A stretch of DNA of 64,000 nt from Thalassotalea piscium. Lineage in GTDB: Bacteria > Pseudomonadota > Gammaproteobacteria > Enterobacterales > Alteromonadaceae. Of this stretch, positions 46,824 through 56,420 are shown in pieces. The notes beneath the pieces were generated by a model. It ran no database searches, was not told where the DNA came from, and saw only the letters and a list, made by a program, of their open reading frames with translations. Both the position numbers and the translations under genes were made by a program. How positions within the stretch are numbered: position 1 is the stretch's first letter; every line of letters starts with the position of its first letter. The stretch is taken from assembly GCF_030295935.1 (NCBI RefSeq), contig NZ_AP027362.1, positions 372,001 to 436,000 on the forward strand, written 5' to 3'.

Positions 46824-49055
46824 CTAGGGTTGTAAATGTTCAATAAAGAAGCGCCAGCGTTTTTCAACAAAATAGGGGCTGTTATCCAGTACGTGCCCCA
46901 TCTTAGGCATAATCAGCAGATCAAATTCTTTATTTGCTTTGATTAGCTTATCAACCAAACGTAACGTTGCTGAGGGATGTACATTACTGTCTAACTCTCC
47001 ATGGGCGAGGAGTAACTTTCCCTTTAGCCGTTCTACATTCGTATAATTTGATTGTTGATCCCAGTGCTCTGTTTCTGGCCAACCCATCCAAATTTCATTC
47101 CAGCCAGACTTGTCAACACGAAAATCATGATTACCAGATGCGCTCACCCCTGCTTTAAAAAAATTATTATGGCGCAACATTGCTTGCATGGTGTCGTAGC
47201 CACCAGCGCTAAAGCCAAATATACCTACTCTTGATAAGTCAAAGTAGGGGCGCTTTTTTGCCAGTTGTTGTATTGCCCAAACATGATCGTCAGTACCTGC
47301 TGCAAGGTTTTTATAACTATGACGATGAAATGCTTTACCGCGCTTATTTGTACCTCTACCATCCATTTTTATTACAATAAAGCCAAGCTCTGCTAGGGCA
47401 GGGCGTTGGTTGGTATAGGTGTTAAATGACTTTGGTGTAAAGAAGTTGTGCGGACCAGTGTAAGTATCATCAATAATAGGATAAGACTTTTTATCATTAA
47501 AATTACTGGGTTTATATATCAAACCGTACAAGGGAGTTTTACCATCATCGGCTAATACTGTAAACGGTTCAGGTGGTTGCCAACCAATAGCTGTTAACTC
47601 GCTAATATCAGCCTGATCTAGCTTAAGTAGTTTTTTTCCGGTACTTGCATCTCTAAGCCACGACTGCGTTGGAGTGCTTGGGTCAGAATAACTGTCAATA
47701 ATATAGTTATAATTAGGTGAGATAATAGCGCTGTGCTCTAACGGTTCTGGTGTCAGTAGCTTTAAATTTGAACCATCAAGGTTAATACGATAAAGGTGGC
47801 GAACATACGGATCTTCGTTGGCTTCTTTCCCTGATGCTTCAAAATAAAGCACACCTTTTTCTTCATCAACGCCTTTAATATCTCTAACTGTGTATTGCCC
47901 TTTGGTGATCGGATTAATTAGCGCCCCATTGTTAGCATCATATAAATATAAATGTTGATAACCACTGCGTTGAGAGCTCCAAATTACCTGTTCAGATTGC
48001 GTTAAATTTTTAAAGGTTTGAACCCAAGGGTCGATAAACTCTTCATCAGTTTCTTTGATTAAAGAAATAACACGGGCTTCTTTGGCAATTACTTTTCTTA
48101 AGTGGTATTCACGATTTCCGCGACGGCGATCATGGTAATAAAAATCGTTGTTATGCCACTCTCCCCAAATTGCACCGCCATAATATGTTTGCATAATTTT
48201 AGGTGCATCGAGTAACTTCCCTTGCTGGGCAACAGTATCAATTAAATAAATTTGCGCGTTTGGTAATATACTGTCACCAGCTTTCGGGTAATAGTAGCTA
48301 ACGGTATTCACACTAAAACCGTTATCGCTCACGCTATCTGTAAGTGTTAATTTGTTTACGCCTGATCTAAAGAGTTTATAACTTATTAAGTACTTACTAT
48401 CGTCAGACCAATAAACTTGTAAGTTGTCTTGTGGCTCGTAATTTGAATTGGCTAATAAGGCTTCAGGGTAAGGATGTTTTACAGCGTAAGGCTCGCTTTC
48501 TGAGCCATCATCAGTCATTTGCTTACAAGTACTGGTTTCAGCACTACATAAGTACAAATTATAATCTACAACCTTTACATAGTGTTGGTTATTCGGTGAA
48601 AGGTACTTTGCAACAGGTTTATCAACGCTATTATTAAGTAAGCATGAGTAGGGCTTGGTATTGATAGCACAGGTATATTTATCTTTTTCGATAGCGAAAG
48701 AGAGCATGTTTCCATCAAAACTCACCTGATCTAATGGTTTAGTGCGCCAGTCTATCTCTATAAATGGCTTAAGGGCATGCTTAAGCAAGGTTTGTTCAAA
48801 CAGCGCCTGCTTACTTTCTGAAGAAACTAAAACAAATTCTTGTCCGTTTTCAGAAGAATAGCGTTCAAACCAAAAATGGTCCTTATTATTTATCCAGTGT
48901 GGCGTAATAGATAAATTATGAACTTTGCCTTTTAAGTTTTCGGGAGAAAATAACTGTGCTCGTTCTATGTTAGCAGCTTTTATTGAAGTGCTAGCGGGCG
49001 ACAATTGACACCCAAGCACTAACATACCTAACAACATTACTAATAGTTTATTCAT
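46824..49055 (-). CDS. S9 family peptidase, lipoprotein (prolyl oligopeptidase/DPP IV-like)
   Basis: 743 residues from the ATG at 49055, which has AGAGAAG upstream and a lipoprotein signal (LLVMLLGMLVLGC). The N-terminal two thirds is a beta-propeller. The C-terminal alpha/beta hydrolase has the Ser nucleophile in GFSAGG (about residue 616), Asp in GELDSNVH and His in MGHVLD. S9 enzymes cleave short peptides, often after Pro. It is divergent from the TonB-dependent receptor across a 40-bp palindrome, suggesting peptide import and processing under common control. Confidence 0.9.
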   Translation of the reverse strand: MNKLLVMLLGMLVLGCQLSPASTSIKAANIERAQLFSPENLKGKVHNLSITPHWINNKDHFWFERYSSENGQEFVLVSSESKQALFEQTLLKHALKPFIEIDWRTKPLDQVSFDGNMLSFAIEKDKYTCAINTKPYSCLLNNSVDKPVAKYLSPNNQHYVKVVDYNLYLCSAETSTCKQMTDDGSESEPYAVKHPYPEALLANSNYEPQDNLQVYWSDDSKYLISYKLFRSGVNKLTLTDSVSDNGFSVNTVSYYYPKAGDSILPNAQIYLIDTVAQQGKLLDAPKIMQTYYGGAIWGEWHNNDFYYHDRRRGNREYHLRKVIAKEARVISLIKETDEEFIDPWVQTFKNLTQSEQVIWSSQRSGYQHLYLYDANNGALINPITKGQYTVRDIKGVDEEKGVLYFEASGKEANEDPYVRHLYRINLDGSNLKLLTPEPLEHSAIISPNYNYIIDSYSDPSTPTQSWLRDASTGKKLLKLDQADISELTAIGWQPPEPFTVLADDGKTPLYGLIYKPSNFNDKKSYPIIDDTYTGPHNFFTPKSFNTYTNQRPALAELGFIVIKMDGRGTNKRGKAFHRHSYKNLAAGTDDHVWAIQQLAKKRPYFDLSRVGIFGFSAGGYDTMQAMLRHNNFFKAGVSASGNHDFRVDKSGWNEIWMGWPETEHWDQQSNYTNVERLKGKLLLAHGELDSNVHPSATLRLVDKLIKANKEFDLLIMPKMGHVLDNSPYFVEKRWRFFIEHLQP

Positions 49056-49122
49056 TTTACTTCTCTTATTTAGCCGTGAATTTCTCAATACATTATTTGC
49101 ACTTTATACAATTGTGCTAGAT

Positions 49123-49162
49123 CTTTATTGTCATATATTGTATACAATATATGACAATAAAG
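49123..49162. promoter_or_regulatory. 40-bp perfect palindrome in the S9 peptidase / TonB receptor divergent promoter
   Basis: The left half 49123-49142 is the exact reverse complement of 49143-49162. The centre reads TTGTATACAA (49138-49147). It lies 68 bp from the S9 start and 60 bp from the TonB-receptor start. TTGTATACAA also occurs at 60836-60845, 41 bp upstream of the second S9 peptidase. A dimeric repressor or activator site is likely; the regulator is not identified. A cruciform is also possible. Confidence 0.7.
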
Positions 49163-49222
49163 TATATAGTATAAATATATAGTCAAATTATAAACAGTAA
49201 TACCATAACTAAGGGGGACATC

Positions 49223-52081
49223 ATGAGTATAAAAAATAATTGTAAATCGTCTTCATCTCGCAAAACCTTAATAGCGTTAGCTATTGGTGCAGCAGTATCT
49301 TCAGGGCATGTTTATGCACAAGAAAATGATAATGAAGTACAAAATACCGAGATAGAAAAAATTGAAGTAACAGGATCGCGCTTAACACGAACAACATTTG
49401 ACGCGCCTAGCCCAACAACGGTTATTAGTGCTCAGTCTATTCAAATGACAGGTGCGTTAAATATGAATGACGTACTTTCAACAATGCCACAGTTTGGTAA
49501 AGGCTTTGATGCAACAGACGGTAATTATTCTTTTGGTAACTCAGGTATTAATGCGCCAGATCTACGTGATTTAGGCCCTACGCGTACGTTAAACCTAGTT
49601 AATGGTAAACGCCCAATTTCTATCACTAATGATAGCAATATTATGTTAACTGATATTGGTATTATTCCGTCGGAATTAATCGAGCGTGTTGAAGTATTAA
49701 CAGGTGGTGGTTCGGCGGTATATGGCTCAGACGCAGTTGCGGGTGTAGTAAACTTTATTCTTAAAAAAGATTTTGAAGGAACAGCGATTCGTTCTCAAGT
49801 TGGTGGTACAGATGCTGGTGGCGCTAGTAGTCGCTCACTAACAGTTACCCACGGACTAAACTTTGATGACGGGCGTGGTAACTTTTCGATGTCGGTTGAC
49901 TATTTTGAGCAGGAAGCTTTGTATTACAAAGACCGTCCAGGCTCTGCAAATACTAAACGCTTTATTCCAAACCCTGCTAATACAGGTCCAAACGACGGAA
50001 TACCCGATCAAATTATTGCTACAGACTTAACCTACCCTAATTTTGGTGCAGATAAAAATGTATTCGGTGTGTGGAATACAGCAACGGGAGGGGCAGATTG
50101 GTATCAATTAGACGATGGTGTGGCAAGCCTTAGAACACCTAACACAAGTGTGGTAGATGGTTGGTTAGCTACTGATGGTAGCGGTTTTGATCCAGTAGAA
50201 TGGGGAATGGCAAGAAACCCGTATGATCGTACCAATGCTTATGCACGTTTTGGCTATATTTTTGATGAAGTAACAATGGCAATTGATGTGATGTATTCAA
50301 AAACTAAATCACAAGATGAAATAGACCCGCCATTTGTTTGGGATACCTGGACAACGGTTGAAACGTTAACTGCTGACGGAATTACGGTGCCAGACTCTGT
50401 TCAAGATACACTTAATGCATACGGCGATAACTGGTTACTACTCCCTTACACTTTTGATGAAGCAGGTGGGCGCGGTCATAAAAACGAACGTGAATATTTC
50501 TCAACCAGTTTAACGTTAGAAGGTGACATAAATGACAACTGGAGCTGGGATGTGTATGTAACAACTGGCTTTACTAAAGCAAAACTTAATAGCGACAATG
50601 CGTTACGTAACGACCGTTTTAACAGTGGCAACTTTACTTTAATTGGTCCATGCCAAGAACAAGGCAATTGTCCAAGCTTTAGTCCTTTTGAACCGGCATC
50701 ACAAGATGTTTTAGACTACGTAATGGCAAGCCATGAAACAACAACTGACGTAAAAGGGCATGGTTTTGCTGCAAATATTTCAGGTGATGTTTATGAATTA
50801 CCTGCAGGTCGTATACAAGTTAGTGCTGGCGCAGAACTTCGTTACGAAAGTCTAGATTACCGCCCATCAGAGCTTTGGTCATCAGGTAAATTGTCATCAC
50901 AAATGACAGGAATTGATGATGTAAGCCGTAATATTAAAGAAGTGTATGGTGAGTTTTTAATACCCGTAGTTGCAGATGCGGCCTTTGCTAAAAGCATCGA
51001 AGTTGAAGGGGCTGTTCGTTATGCCAAATATTCAACCGAGTCAGCAAGTTTTACCAGTTCAAAGCTAGGTGTTAACTGGGCAATTAATGATGATTTACGC
51101 TTTAGAACAACATACTCACGTGCAGTTAGAGCACCGCAACTTGGTGAGATGTTTTCTGGTTTATCGATTGGCTATAGCGATTTAACCGACCCGTGTGACT
51201 CTGATCAAATTGATGGTGGACCGTCTGACGGACGAAGAAAAGCTAACTGCAAATCTTTAGGGATCACCGATGGCTGGGATTCAAATTTAAAAGGCAAGCG
51301 TGGTAAAATTATTAGCTCAGGTAATACCCAGTTAAGTGAAGAAACCGCAACTACGCTAACTGCTGGCTTTGTTTTTCAGCCTACCTATCTTGATAACCTA
51401 AGAGTGTCTATCGATTATTATGATATTGACTTAGCTGATCTGATTGTAAGCTTTGGTGCCAGTAGTGTGCTAAGTAACTGTGTTGATTTAGAGTCAATTA
51501 ATAATGAATATTGTGCTCAAATTGAACGCGATAGCAACGGTGATGTGTTATCAGTGCGTGATACCTTCTTAAATGCCGATAACTCACGACGTCGTGGAGT
51601 GGATGTTGAAGCCGATTATGCCATTGATATGGCTAAATCATTCGATTTACCTGGTACATTTACCCTTGCTATGGGTGTTACACGCCAGTTAGAAAAATCA
51701 TACACAGAGTACGACTTTGTTGAAGGTAAACCACTTAAGTCTGACGCTCTAGGTTCATTGGGTGCGCCTAAGTGGAAAACAGATGTAATGGCAACCTATA
51801 ATTTAGATGAATTAAGTGTGCGCTGGACAACTAAGTTCACTCAAGGTGGCCCACGTTATAATGACTTAAACCCTGACCGTTATGAAAATCAAGAAATAGA
51901 AGACTCTATTGTTCATAACTTGTGGGTGGGCTATGACCTAACACCAACAGCGAATATTTATGTTGGTGTGAATAACGTAACTGACGAAACCTGGTTAGAT
52001 AACCCTTTCACTAACTGGGGTGCATTAAACTACTCTTTATTAGGGCGTGCATTTTACGCTGGCGTTAATTACAGTTTTTAA
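49223..52081 (+). CDS. TonB-dependent outer-membrane receptor
   Basis: 952 residues. An extended signal peptide (ending GHVYAQ) leads to a TonB-box-like region (EKIEVTGSRL), the plug domain (about 50-180, with NGKRP and GGGSAVYGSDAVAGVVNFIL) and a 22-strand barrel ending in NYSF with a terminal Phe. It is typical of the large receptors of Alteromonadales that import peptides or oligosaccharides. The divergent S9 peptidase favours a peptide cargo, by inference. A Rho-independent terminator about 25 bp past the stop has been split by the IS at 52120. Confidence 0.93.
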   Translation: MSIKNNCKSSSSRKTLIALAIGAAVSSGHVYAQENDNEVQNTEIEKIEVTGSRLTRTTFDAPSPTTVISAQSIQMTGALNMNDVLSTMPQFGKGFDATDGNYSFGNSGINAPDLRDLGPTRTLNLVNGKRPISITNDSNIMLTDIGIIPSELIERVEVLTGGGSAVYGSDAVAGVVNFILKKDFEGTAIRSQVGGTDAGGASSRSLTVTHGLNFDDGRGNFSMSVDYFEQEALYYKDRPGSANTKRFIPNPANTGPNDGIPDQIIATDLTYPNFGADKNVFGVWNTATGGADWYQLDDGVASLRTPNTSVVDGWLATDGSGFDPVEWGMARNPYDRTNAYARFGYIFDEVTMAIDVMYSKTKSQDEIDPPFVWDTWTTVETLTADGITVPDSVQDTLNAYGDNWLLLPYTFDEAGGRGHKNEREYFSTSLTLEGDINDNWSWDVYVTTGFTKAKLNSDNALRNDRFNSGNFTLIGPCQEQGNCPSFSPFEPASQDVLDYVMASHETTTDVKGHGFAANISGDVYELPAGRIQVSAGAELRYESLDYRPSELWSSGKLSSQMTGIDDVSRNIKEVYGEFLIPVVADAAFAKSIEVEGAVRYAKYSTESASFTSSKLGVNWAINDDLRFRTTYSRAVRAPQLGEMFSGLSIGYSDLTDPCDSDQIDGGPSDGRRKANCKSLGITDGWDSNLKGKRGKIISSGNTQLSEETATTLTAGFVFQPTYLDNLRVSIDYYDIDLADLIVSFGASSVLSNCVDLESINNEYCAQIERDSNGDVLSVRDTFLNADNSRRRGVDVEADYAIDMAKSFDLPGTFTLAMGVTRQLEKSYTEYDFVEGKPLKSDALGSLGAPKWKTDVMATYNLDELSVRWTTKFTQGGPRYNDLNPDRYENQEIEDSIVHNLWVGYDLTPTANIYVGVNNVTDETWLDNPFTNWGALNYSLLGRAFYAGVNYSF

Positions 52082-52134
52082 TTAACAGACAAACTTAATA
52101 GATAAAAGCCTGCACCTGCCTGTCTTTCCTACAC

Positions 52135-52167
52135 AAATCCCTCGATAAAAATCGAGGGATTTTTTTA
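52135..52167 (+). terminator. Terminator inside the IS left end (copy 1)
   Basis: A perfect 12-bp stem AAATCCCTCGAT/ATCGAGGGATTT with an AAAA loop and a T-run. It faces transcription entering from the upstream TonB-receptor gene. It can stop read-through into the transposase and replace the terminator that the insertion destroyed. Confidence 0.9.
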
Positions 52168-52225
52168 TGAACTTATTGTACAGAACGTGATCTGATCCAT
52201 TTATTCAGTGATGAGGTGGATTTCT

Positions 52226-53608
52226 ATGTTTACAACAAGTTCAGAGCAATGGGCAGAAGAAACATTTTTACATGCAAAATTGGGCGATACCCGCAGAGCT
52301 AAACGACTTGTTGTGTTAGCCTCTAATCTTTCCAACAAGTTAGGGCAATCACTCGTGCAATCATCTACGTCCACAGCCGATATTGAAGCGGCCTATCGTT
52401 TTACTCGTAATAAAGCTATTGATGCTCAAGCTATAGCTGAGGCTGGCTTTAAGGCAACAGCAGCAAAAGTTAAAGATTATGATTGCCTACTTGCTTTAGA
52501 AGACACCACATCACTTGAATTTAAACATCAAACGATTCGCGATGAAATGGGGCATACCACTTCGAATAAGCGTTCGCGTGGCATGCATGCTCATTCCGTA
52601 TTGCTATTTGCCCCTGAGCAGCAGCATGTTGTTGGTCTGATTGAGCAAAAACGATGGACACGAGACGTCAGTTTGTACGGCCAAAATAATCGCCATGCCA
52701 GCCGAGCGTACGAAGACAAAGAAAGCTATAAGTGGGAGCAAGCATCAGAAGCGATGACTCCCCGTCTAGGTTCAACAATGAATAAGGTAATTTCAGTGTG
52801 TGATAGAGAGTCAGATATTATTGAATACCTGACTTATAAAACAGCGAGGCAGCAACGTTTTGTCGTGCGCTCAATGCAGAGTCGTTGCATTGAACAAAGT
52901 GAAAATAAACTTTATCAATATAGTGAGTCGTTAAAATCAGCAGGTCAACGTATTGTTTCGGTGAGGCAAAAAGGCGGACGCAAAGCGCGGGAGGCTTCTT
53001 GTCAAATACGTTATGCCAAAGTTGATGTAAAAATGCCAGCGAATAAAAAAGGCGCTTCGGTATCTCTCTATTATGTGGGTTGTCAGGAAGAAAACAATGA
53101 CCAAGGATTAAGTTGGCACCTGTTAACATCTGAGCCTGTGACGTGCAAAGAGGAAGCCGAAAAAGTATTGACCTACTATGAAAAACGCTGGTTAATTGAA
53201 GAGTTCCACAAAGCGTGGAAAAGCGGCGGTACTCAAGTAGAAGATTTACGTATGCAAAGTAAAGACAATTTAGAAAAGGTGATTGTGATATTAGCGTTTA
53301 TTGCCGCACGCCTTCATCAACTTCGTTACCTTGGCCTTAATAAGAAAGAAGCAGAAAAGCATAGTTGTGAAACGGTTTTAAGTCCGTTAGCGTGGAAGTT
53401 GCTATGGACAAAACGAGAAAAATCAAAACCACCGACAACGGCACCAAGCCTTTATTGGGCTTACATTAACCTTGGGAAGTTAGCGGGTTGGCACGATTCA
53501 AAACGTAATGGCCGTGTCGGGTGGGAGCGATTATGGGAAGGATGGTTTAAATTGCAAACCATCCTTGAAGGCTATGAATTAGCCCAATCTCTTGATCTGA
53601 AAATGTGA
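52226..53608 (+). CDS. IS4 family (IS50/Tn5-type) transposase, copy 1
   Basis: 460 residues from the ATG at 52226, chosen because GAGGTGGA lies just upstream; longer in-frame starts at 52208 and 52211 overlap this RBS. It aligns by eye with Tn5 transposase (476 residues) along its length. The N-terminal DNA-binding part is WAEETFLHAKLGDTRRAKRL. The catalytic triad is Asp in LEDTTSLEF, Asp in CDRESDI and Glu in YEKRWLIEEFHKAWK, which fits the Y-x2-R-x3-E-x6-K signature. No frameshift is seen, so it is likely active. Confidence 0.95.
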   Translation: MFTTSSEQWAEETFLHAKLGDTRRAKRLVVLASNLSNKLGQSLVQSSTSTADIEAAYRFTRNKAIDAQAIAEAGFKATAAKVKDYDCLLALEDTTSLEFKHQTIRDEMGHTTSNKRSRGMHAHSVLLFAPEQQHVVGLIEQKRWTRDVSLYGQNNRHASRAYEDKESYKWEQASEAMTPRLGSTMNKVISVCDRESDIIEYLTYKTARQQRFVVRSMQSRCIEQSENKLYQYSESLKSAGQRIVSVRQKGGRKAREASCQIRYAKVDVKMPANKKGASVSLYYVGCQEENNDQGLSWHLLTSEPVTCKEEAEKVLTYYEKRWLIEEFHKAWKSGGTQVEDLRMQSKDNLEKVIVILAFIAARLHQLRYLGLNKKEAEKHSCETVLSPLAWKLLWTKREKSKPPTTAPSLYWAYINLGKLAGWHDSKRNGRVGWERLWEGWFKLQTILEGYELAQSLDLKM

Positions 53609-53798
53609 TCAAGAGACAGGCACCTGCAGGCTTTTTTATCTTTAGACGCATAGCATTGAGGAAATTTATTAAAGCTAGTATAACTTAAACGCACAGTTAC
53701 ATTTATTACACTATAACATTTAAGCGTTCAGTTATAATTCAGTTATAAAGTGCTAGTATAAAGAGCGAGCTGTTAAAAGATTTTATTGGAGCAAAATT

Positions 53799-54293
53799 AT
53801 GAAAAATTTATTCTCAACGCTAACGCTAGCGGCTGTTTTTGTCGCTTTTCTACCGCAAGCTAATGCAGGCGAAGCCCAAGTGGTGTGGCAGAACCCTGAT
53901 AAATATCGAGATGTTGACGCTGGTGACGGCCATCGTACAAAATTCAAAGAAAGAACATTTAGTCAATTAGAGCAGCATTTTAATAAGTTAGCCGAGCAAT
54001 TACCGCAAGGTTATATGTTAAAAATTGAGGTTAGTGATTTAGACTTAGCTGGTGATGTTAATCAAGGTGGTATTAACCGATTACGCATTGTTAAAGATAT
54101 ATTTTATCCGAGAATTGATTTCTCATATCAATTGCTATCAGCAGACAAAGTTGTGGTTTCAGAAAATGAAATAAAACTAAAAGACATGAACTTTTTAATG
54201 CGCAACTCAAGTCGATATAACAGCTCAAGTTTAGCGCATGAGAAAAAAATGCTCGATAGTTGGTTTAAAGATACCTTTACCGAATTTCTTTAA
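53799..54293 (+). CDS. DUF3016 domain-containing exported protein
   Basis: 164 residues with a signal peptide (FSTLTLAAVFVAFLPQANA). The mature part starts GEAQVVWQNPDKYRDVDAG and includes GYMLKIEVSDLDLAGDVN, the pattern of DUF3016 proteins of Alteromonadales and Xanthomonads. It is soluble and periplasmic by prediction, and its function is unknown. It lies just right of IS copy 1 and ends at a strong bidirectional terminator. Confidence 0.85.
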   Translation: MKNLFSTLTLAAVFVAFLPQANAGEAQVVWQNPDKYRDVDAGDGHRTKFKERTFSQLEQHFNKLAEQLPQGYMLKIEVSDLDLAGDVNQGGINRLRIVKDIFYPRIDFSYQLLSADKVVVSENEIKLKDMNFLMRNSSRYNSSSLAHEKKMLDSWFKDTFTEFL

Positions 54294-54295
54294 TA

Positions 54296-54325
54296 AAAAA
54301 CGCCGCGATTAGCGGCGTTTTTATA
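54296..54325. terminator. Bidirectional terminator after the DUF3016 gene
   Basis: An 11-bp GC-rich stem AAAAACGCCGC/GCGGCGTTTTT with a 5-base loop and A/T runs on both sides, between convergent genes. Confidence 0.93.
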
Positions 54326-54344
54326 TCTGTTGATAGCGTTACTA

Positions 54345-54656
54345 TTACTGTGGTTCTTGATAACTATGTTCAAAATTACCTAAAACAGTAAATAACTGTT
54401 CTATTTTTTTTACTAATGCAATTAATAACGCTTGGTCTTGAGTTTTTTGCCATTGCATCAAATCATCTGCAACTTCTTGCACATAAGGTTGAAAGGTATT
54501 AGCGGTGGAGTTAAAGCCCGCGTCTTTTTTGAAAATAGCGTCAAAGCCAGCCATTTTCTTTTCTCGTAAGTCAGTTAACGTTGCATCAGCCGCTAATGAC
54601 TTTTTTAAAATAATAGAAATGTTACTGATCAGTTGTTTATTTACTGTTTCGCTCAT
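54345..54656 (-). CDS. Conserved small helical protein next to epmB (unknown function)
   Basis: 103 residues, no signal or membrane segment, predicted all-helical, acidic. It opens MSETVNKQLISNISIILKKS and includes GFNSTANTFQPYVQEVADDL. It lies 31 bp downstream of epmB in the same orientation and may be co-transcribed with it. I do not recognise the family. The codon use looks like its neighbours. Confidence 0.65.
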   Translation of the reverse strand: MSETVNKQLISNISIILKKSLAADATLTDLREKKMAGFDAIFKKDAGFNSTANTFQPYVQEVADDLMQWQKTQDQALLIALVKKIEQLFTVLGNFEHSYQEPQ

Positions 54657-54687
54657 AAGAATACTTAATTACTTTTTGTTAATGATA

Positions 54688-55704
54688 TTATGCCAAATTG
54701 ATTGGCGTTTTGTTAGTTTCACCTGCAATTTCTCTGACAAGTTTTGGCATTAAAAAACCGGGTAATATTGCCATCATTTCTTTCACTATTCCAACGGCTT
54801 CTTTTTCGGGTACTTCAAAATGAGCTGCGCCTTGTACTTTGTCAAACATATGCAGATAGTAAGGTTGTATACCATTATCAAAAAGTTGCTCACTCAGATG
54901 GCAAAGCGTGTCAGCATTGTCATTGACACCTTTTAGTAAAACACTCTGACAAAATAAAGGGATACGCGAATTACGTAATAAATTTATTGCGCTGATAAAG
55001 TGTTGATCAATTTCACTAGCATGGTTTATATGTAACACCATTGTCGCTTTTAAACGAGTTTGGGCCAGCATAGTAATAAGTGTGGTGGTAATTCGTTGTG
55101 GTATAACAACCGGCAAGCGAGTATGAATACGCAAACGAGTCACATGTGCAATAGCTTCTATTTGATTAATTAGCCACTGTAAATGCTCGTCATTGGCCAT
55201 TAACGGATCGCCTCCACTAAAAATAACTTCTGTCACTTCTTTATGGCGCTTAATATAGTCAAGCGCGGCTTGCCATCGCTGTTTATTGGGGCTGTTGTCT
55301 TGATAAGGAAAATGGCGTCTGAAACAGTAGCGACAATTAACGGCACACCCTGCTTTTACTATCATCAATACGCGGTGTTTATATTTATGTAACAATCCCT
55401 CTGCTACCGTATCATGCTCTTCTAGCGGATCTGAAGTGAAGCCCTCTGTTAATACAAACTCATCTGATAGTGGCATTACTTGCTTTAGTAGCGGATCATT
55501 AATGTCACCTTTTGTCATTCTTGCAATAAAAGGGCGCGGCACACGTACCGGAAATAGCGTTCTTGCTTTAAAGTGTTCGATATATAAATCAGGTGATATT
55601 GCTAGCATTTCAAGCAGTACTTTTGGGTCAGTTACTACATTTGCTAATTCTTTTTGCCAAGAAGTGTGCAAATTATTGCTAATTTGAGGTATTATCTGCG
55701 GCAT
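54688..55704 (-). CDS. epmB: EF-P beta-lysylation protein EpmB
   Basis: 338 residues from the ATG at 55704; an in-frame TTG at 55716 would add four. It is a radical-SAM lysine 2,3-aminomutase-like enzyme that makes R-beta-lysine for attachment to EF-P by EpmA. The Fe-S cluster Cys are in CAVNCRYC (about residues 120, 124, 127). FSGGDPLM and YYLHMFDKVQGAAHF are conserved. It is divergent from its substrate gene efp, the arrangement seen in E. coli. Confidence 0.95.
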   Translation of the reverse strand: MPQIIPQISNNLHTSWQKELANVVTDPKVLLEMLAISPDLYIEHFKARTLFPVRVPRPFIARMTKGDINDPLLKQVMPLSDEFVLTEGFTSDPLEEHDTVAEGLLHKYKHRVLMIVKAGCAVNCRYCFRRHFPYQDNSPNKQRWQAALDYIKRHKEVTEVIFSGGDPLMANDEHLQWLINQIEAIAHVTRLRIHTRLPVVIPQRITTTLITMLAQTRLKATMVLHINHASEIDQHFISAINLLRNSRIPLFCQSVLLKGVNDNADTLCHLSEQLFDNGIQPYYLHMFDKVQGAAHFEVPEKEAVGIVKEMMAILPGFLMPKLVREIAGETNKTPINLA

Positions 55705-55751
55705 TTCAACATTCAAGTTAAGCTCTCGATTAAATTAGTAAGAGAAATTTT

Positions 55752-56321
55752 ATGGCAACTTTTAGTACAAACCAGTTCAAAAACGGTCTTAAATTAATGA
55801 TCGATGGCGAACCATGTAACATTTTAGATAACGAAATCGTAAAACCGGGTAAAGGCCAAGCGTTTAACCGCGTAAAAATTCGCAAACTCATTTCAGGCAA
55901 AGTATTAGAGAAAACCTTTAAATCAGGTGACTCATGTGAAGGCGCTGATGTAATGGATACTGAGTTAGCTTATTTATATAGCGACGGCGAATTCTGGCAT
56001 TTTATGAATAATGAGACCTTTGAGCAAGTTGCAGCTGACGAAAAAGCAGTTGGCGATAATGTTAAATGGTTAAAAGAAGGTGATCTTTGTACCATTACCT
56101 TTTGGGATGGTAACCCTATTTCAGTGGTGCCACCTAATTTTGTAGAGTTAGAAATTACTGAAACAGACCCAGGTTTAAAGGGTGATACAGCGGGTACCGG
56201 TGGTAAACCTGCAACCTTAGTGACAGGAGCTGTAGTTCGAGTGCCGCTATTTGTACAGATAGGTGAAGTGGTTAAAGTTGATACTCGCACCGGCGATTAT
56301 GTTTCTCGCGCAGGTAAGTAA
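55752..56321 (+). CDS. efp: Translation elongation factor P
   Basis: 189 residues (E. coli 188). It rescues ribosomes stalled at polyproline. The modified residue is Lys34 in [11 protein letters not shown], as expected for EpmA/EpmB-dependent lysylation. An RBS (AGAGA) precedes the ATG. Its own terminator follows at 56348. Confidence 0.98.
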   Translation: MATFSTNQFKNGLKLMIDGEPCNILDNEIVKPGKGQAFNRVKIRKLISGKVLEKTFKSGDSCEGADVMDTELAYLYSDGEFWHFMNNETFEQVAADEKAVGDNVKWLKEGDLCTITFWDGNPISVVPPNFVELEITETDPGLKGDTAGTGGKPATLVTGAVVRVPLFVQIGEVVKVDTRTGDYVSRAGK

Positions 56322-56347
56322 CTCTCGCTTAAGTAAGTAATTACAAC

Positions 56348-56372
56348 AAAGCTCACCTTGGTGAGCTTTTTT
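56348..56372 (+). terminator. Rho-independent terminator of efp
   Basis: A 10-bp stem AAAGCTCACC/GGTGAGCTTT with a two-base (effectively four-base) loop and a T-run, 26 bp past the stop. Confidence 0.92.
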
Positions 56373-56420
56373 ATCAGTACCCTATTAATTGAATTCTCCA
56401 ACCTTACCAACAGCAATTTA

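Larger units (their letters stand above)
52120..53619 (+). mobile_element. IS50/Tn5-like insertion sequence (IS4 family), copy 1
   Basis: A 1500-bp element. The left end CTGTCTTTCCTACACAAAT resembles the Tn5 outside end. The right end, read inward, CTGTCTCTTGATCACATT resembles the Tn5 inside end. It is flanked by the 8-bp duplication GCACCTGC (52112-52119 and 53620-53627). Joined, the flanks rebuild an AAAAGCCTGCA/TGCAGGCTTTT hairpin with a T-run, the terminator of the TonB-receptor gene. The encoded protein is identical to that of copy 2 at 56944-58443, so transposition was recent. Confidence 0.93.
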
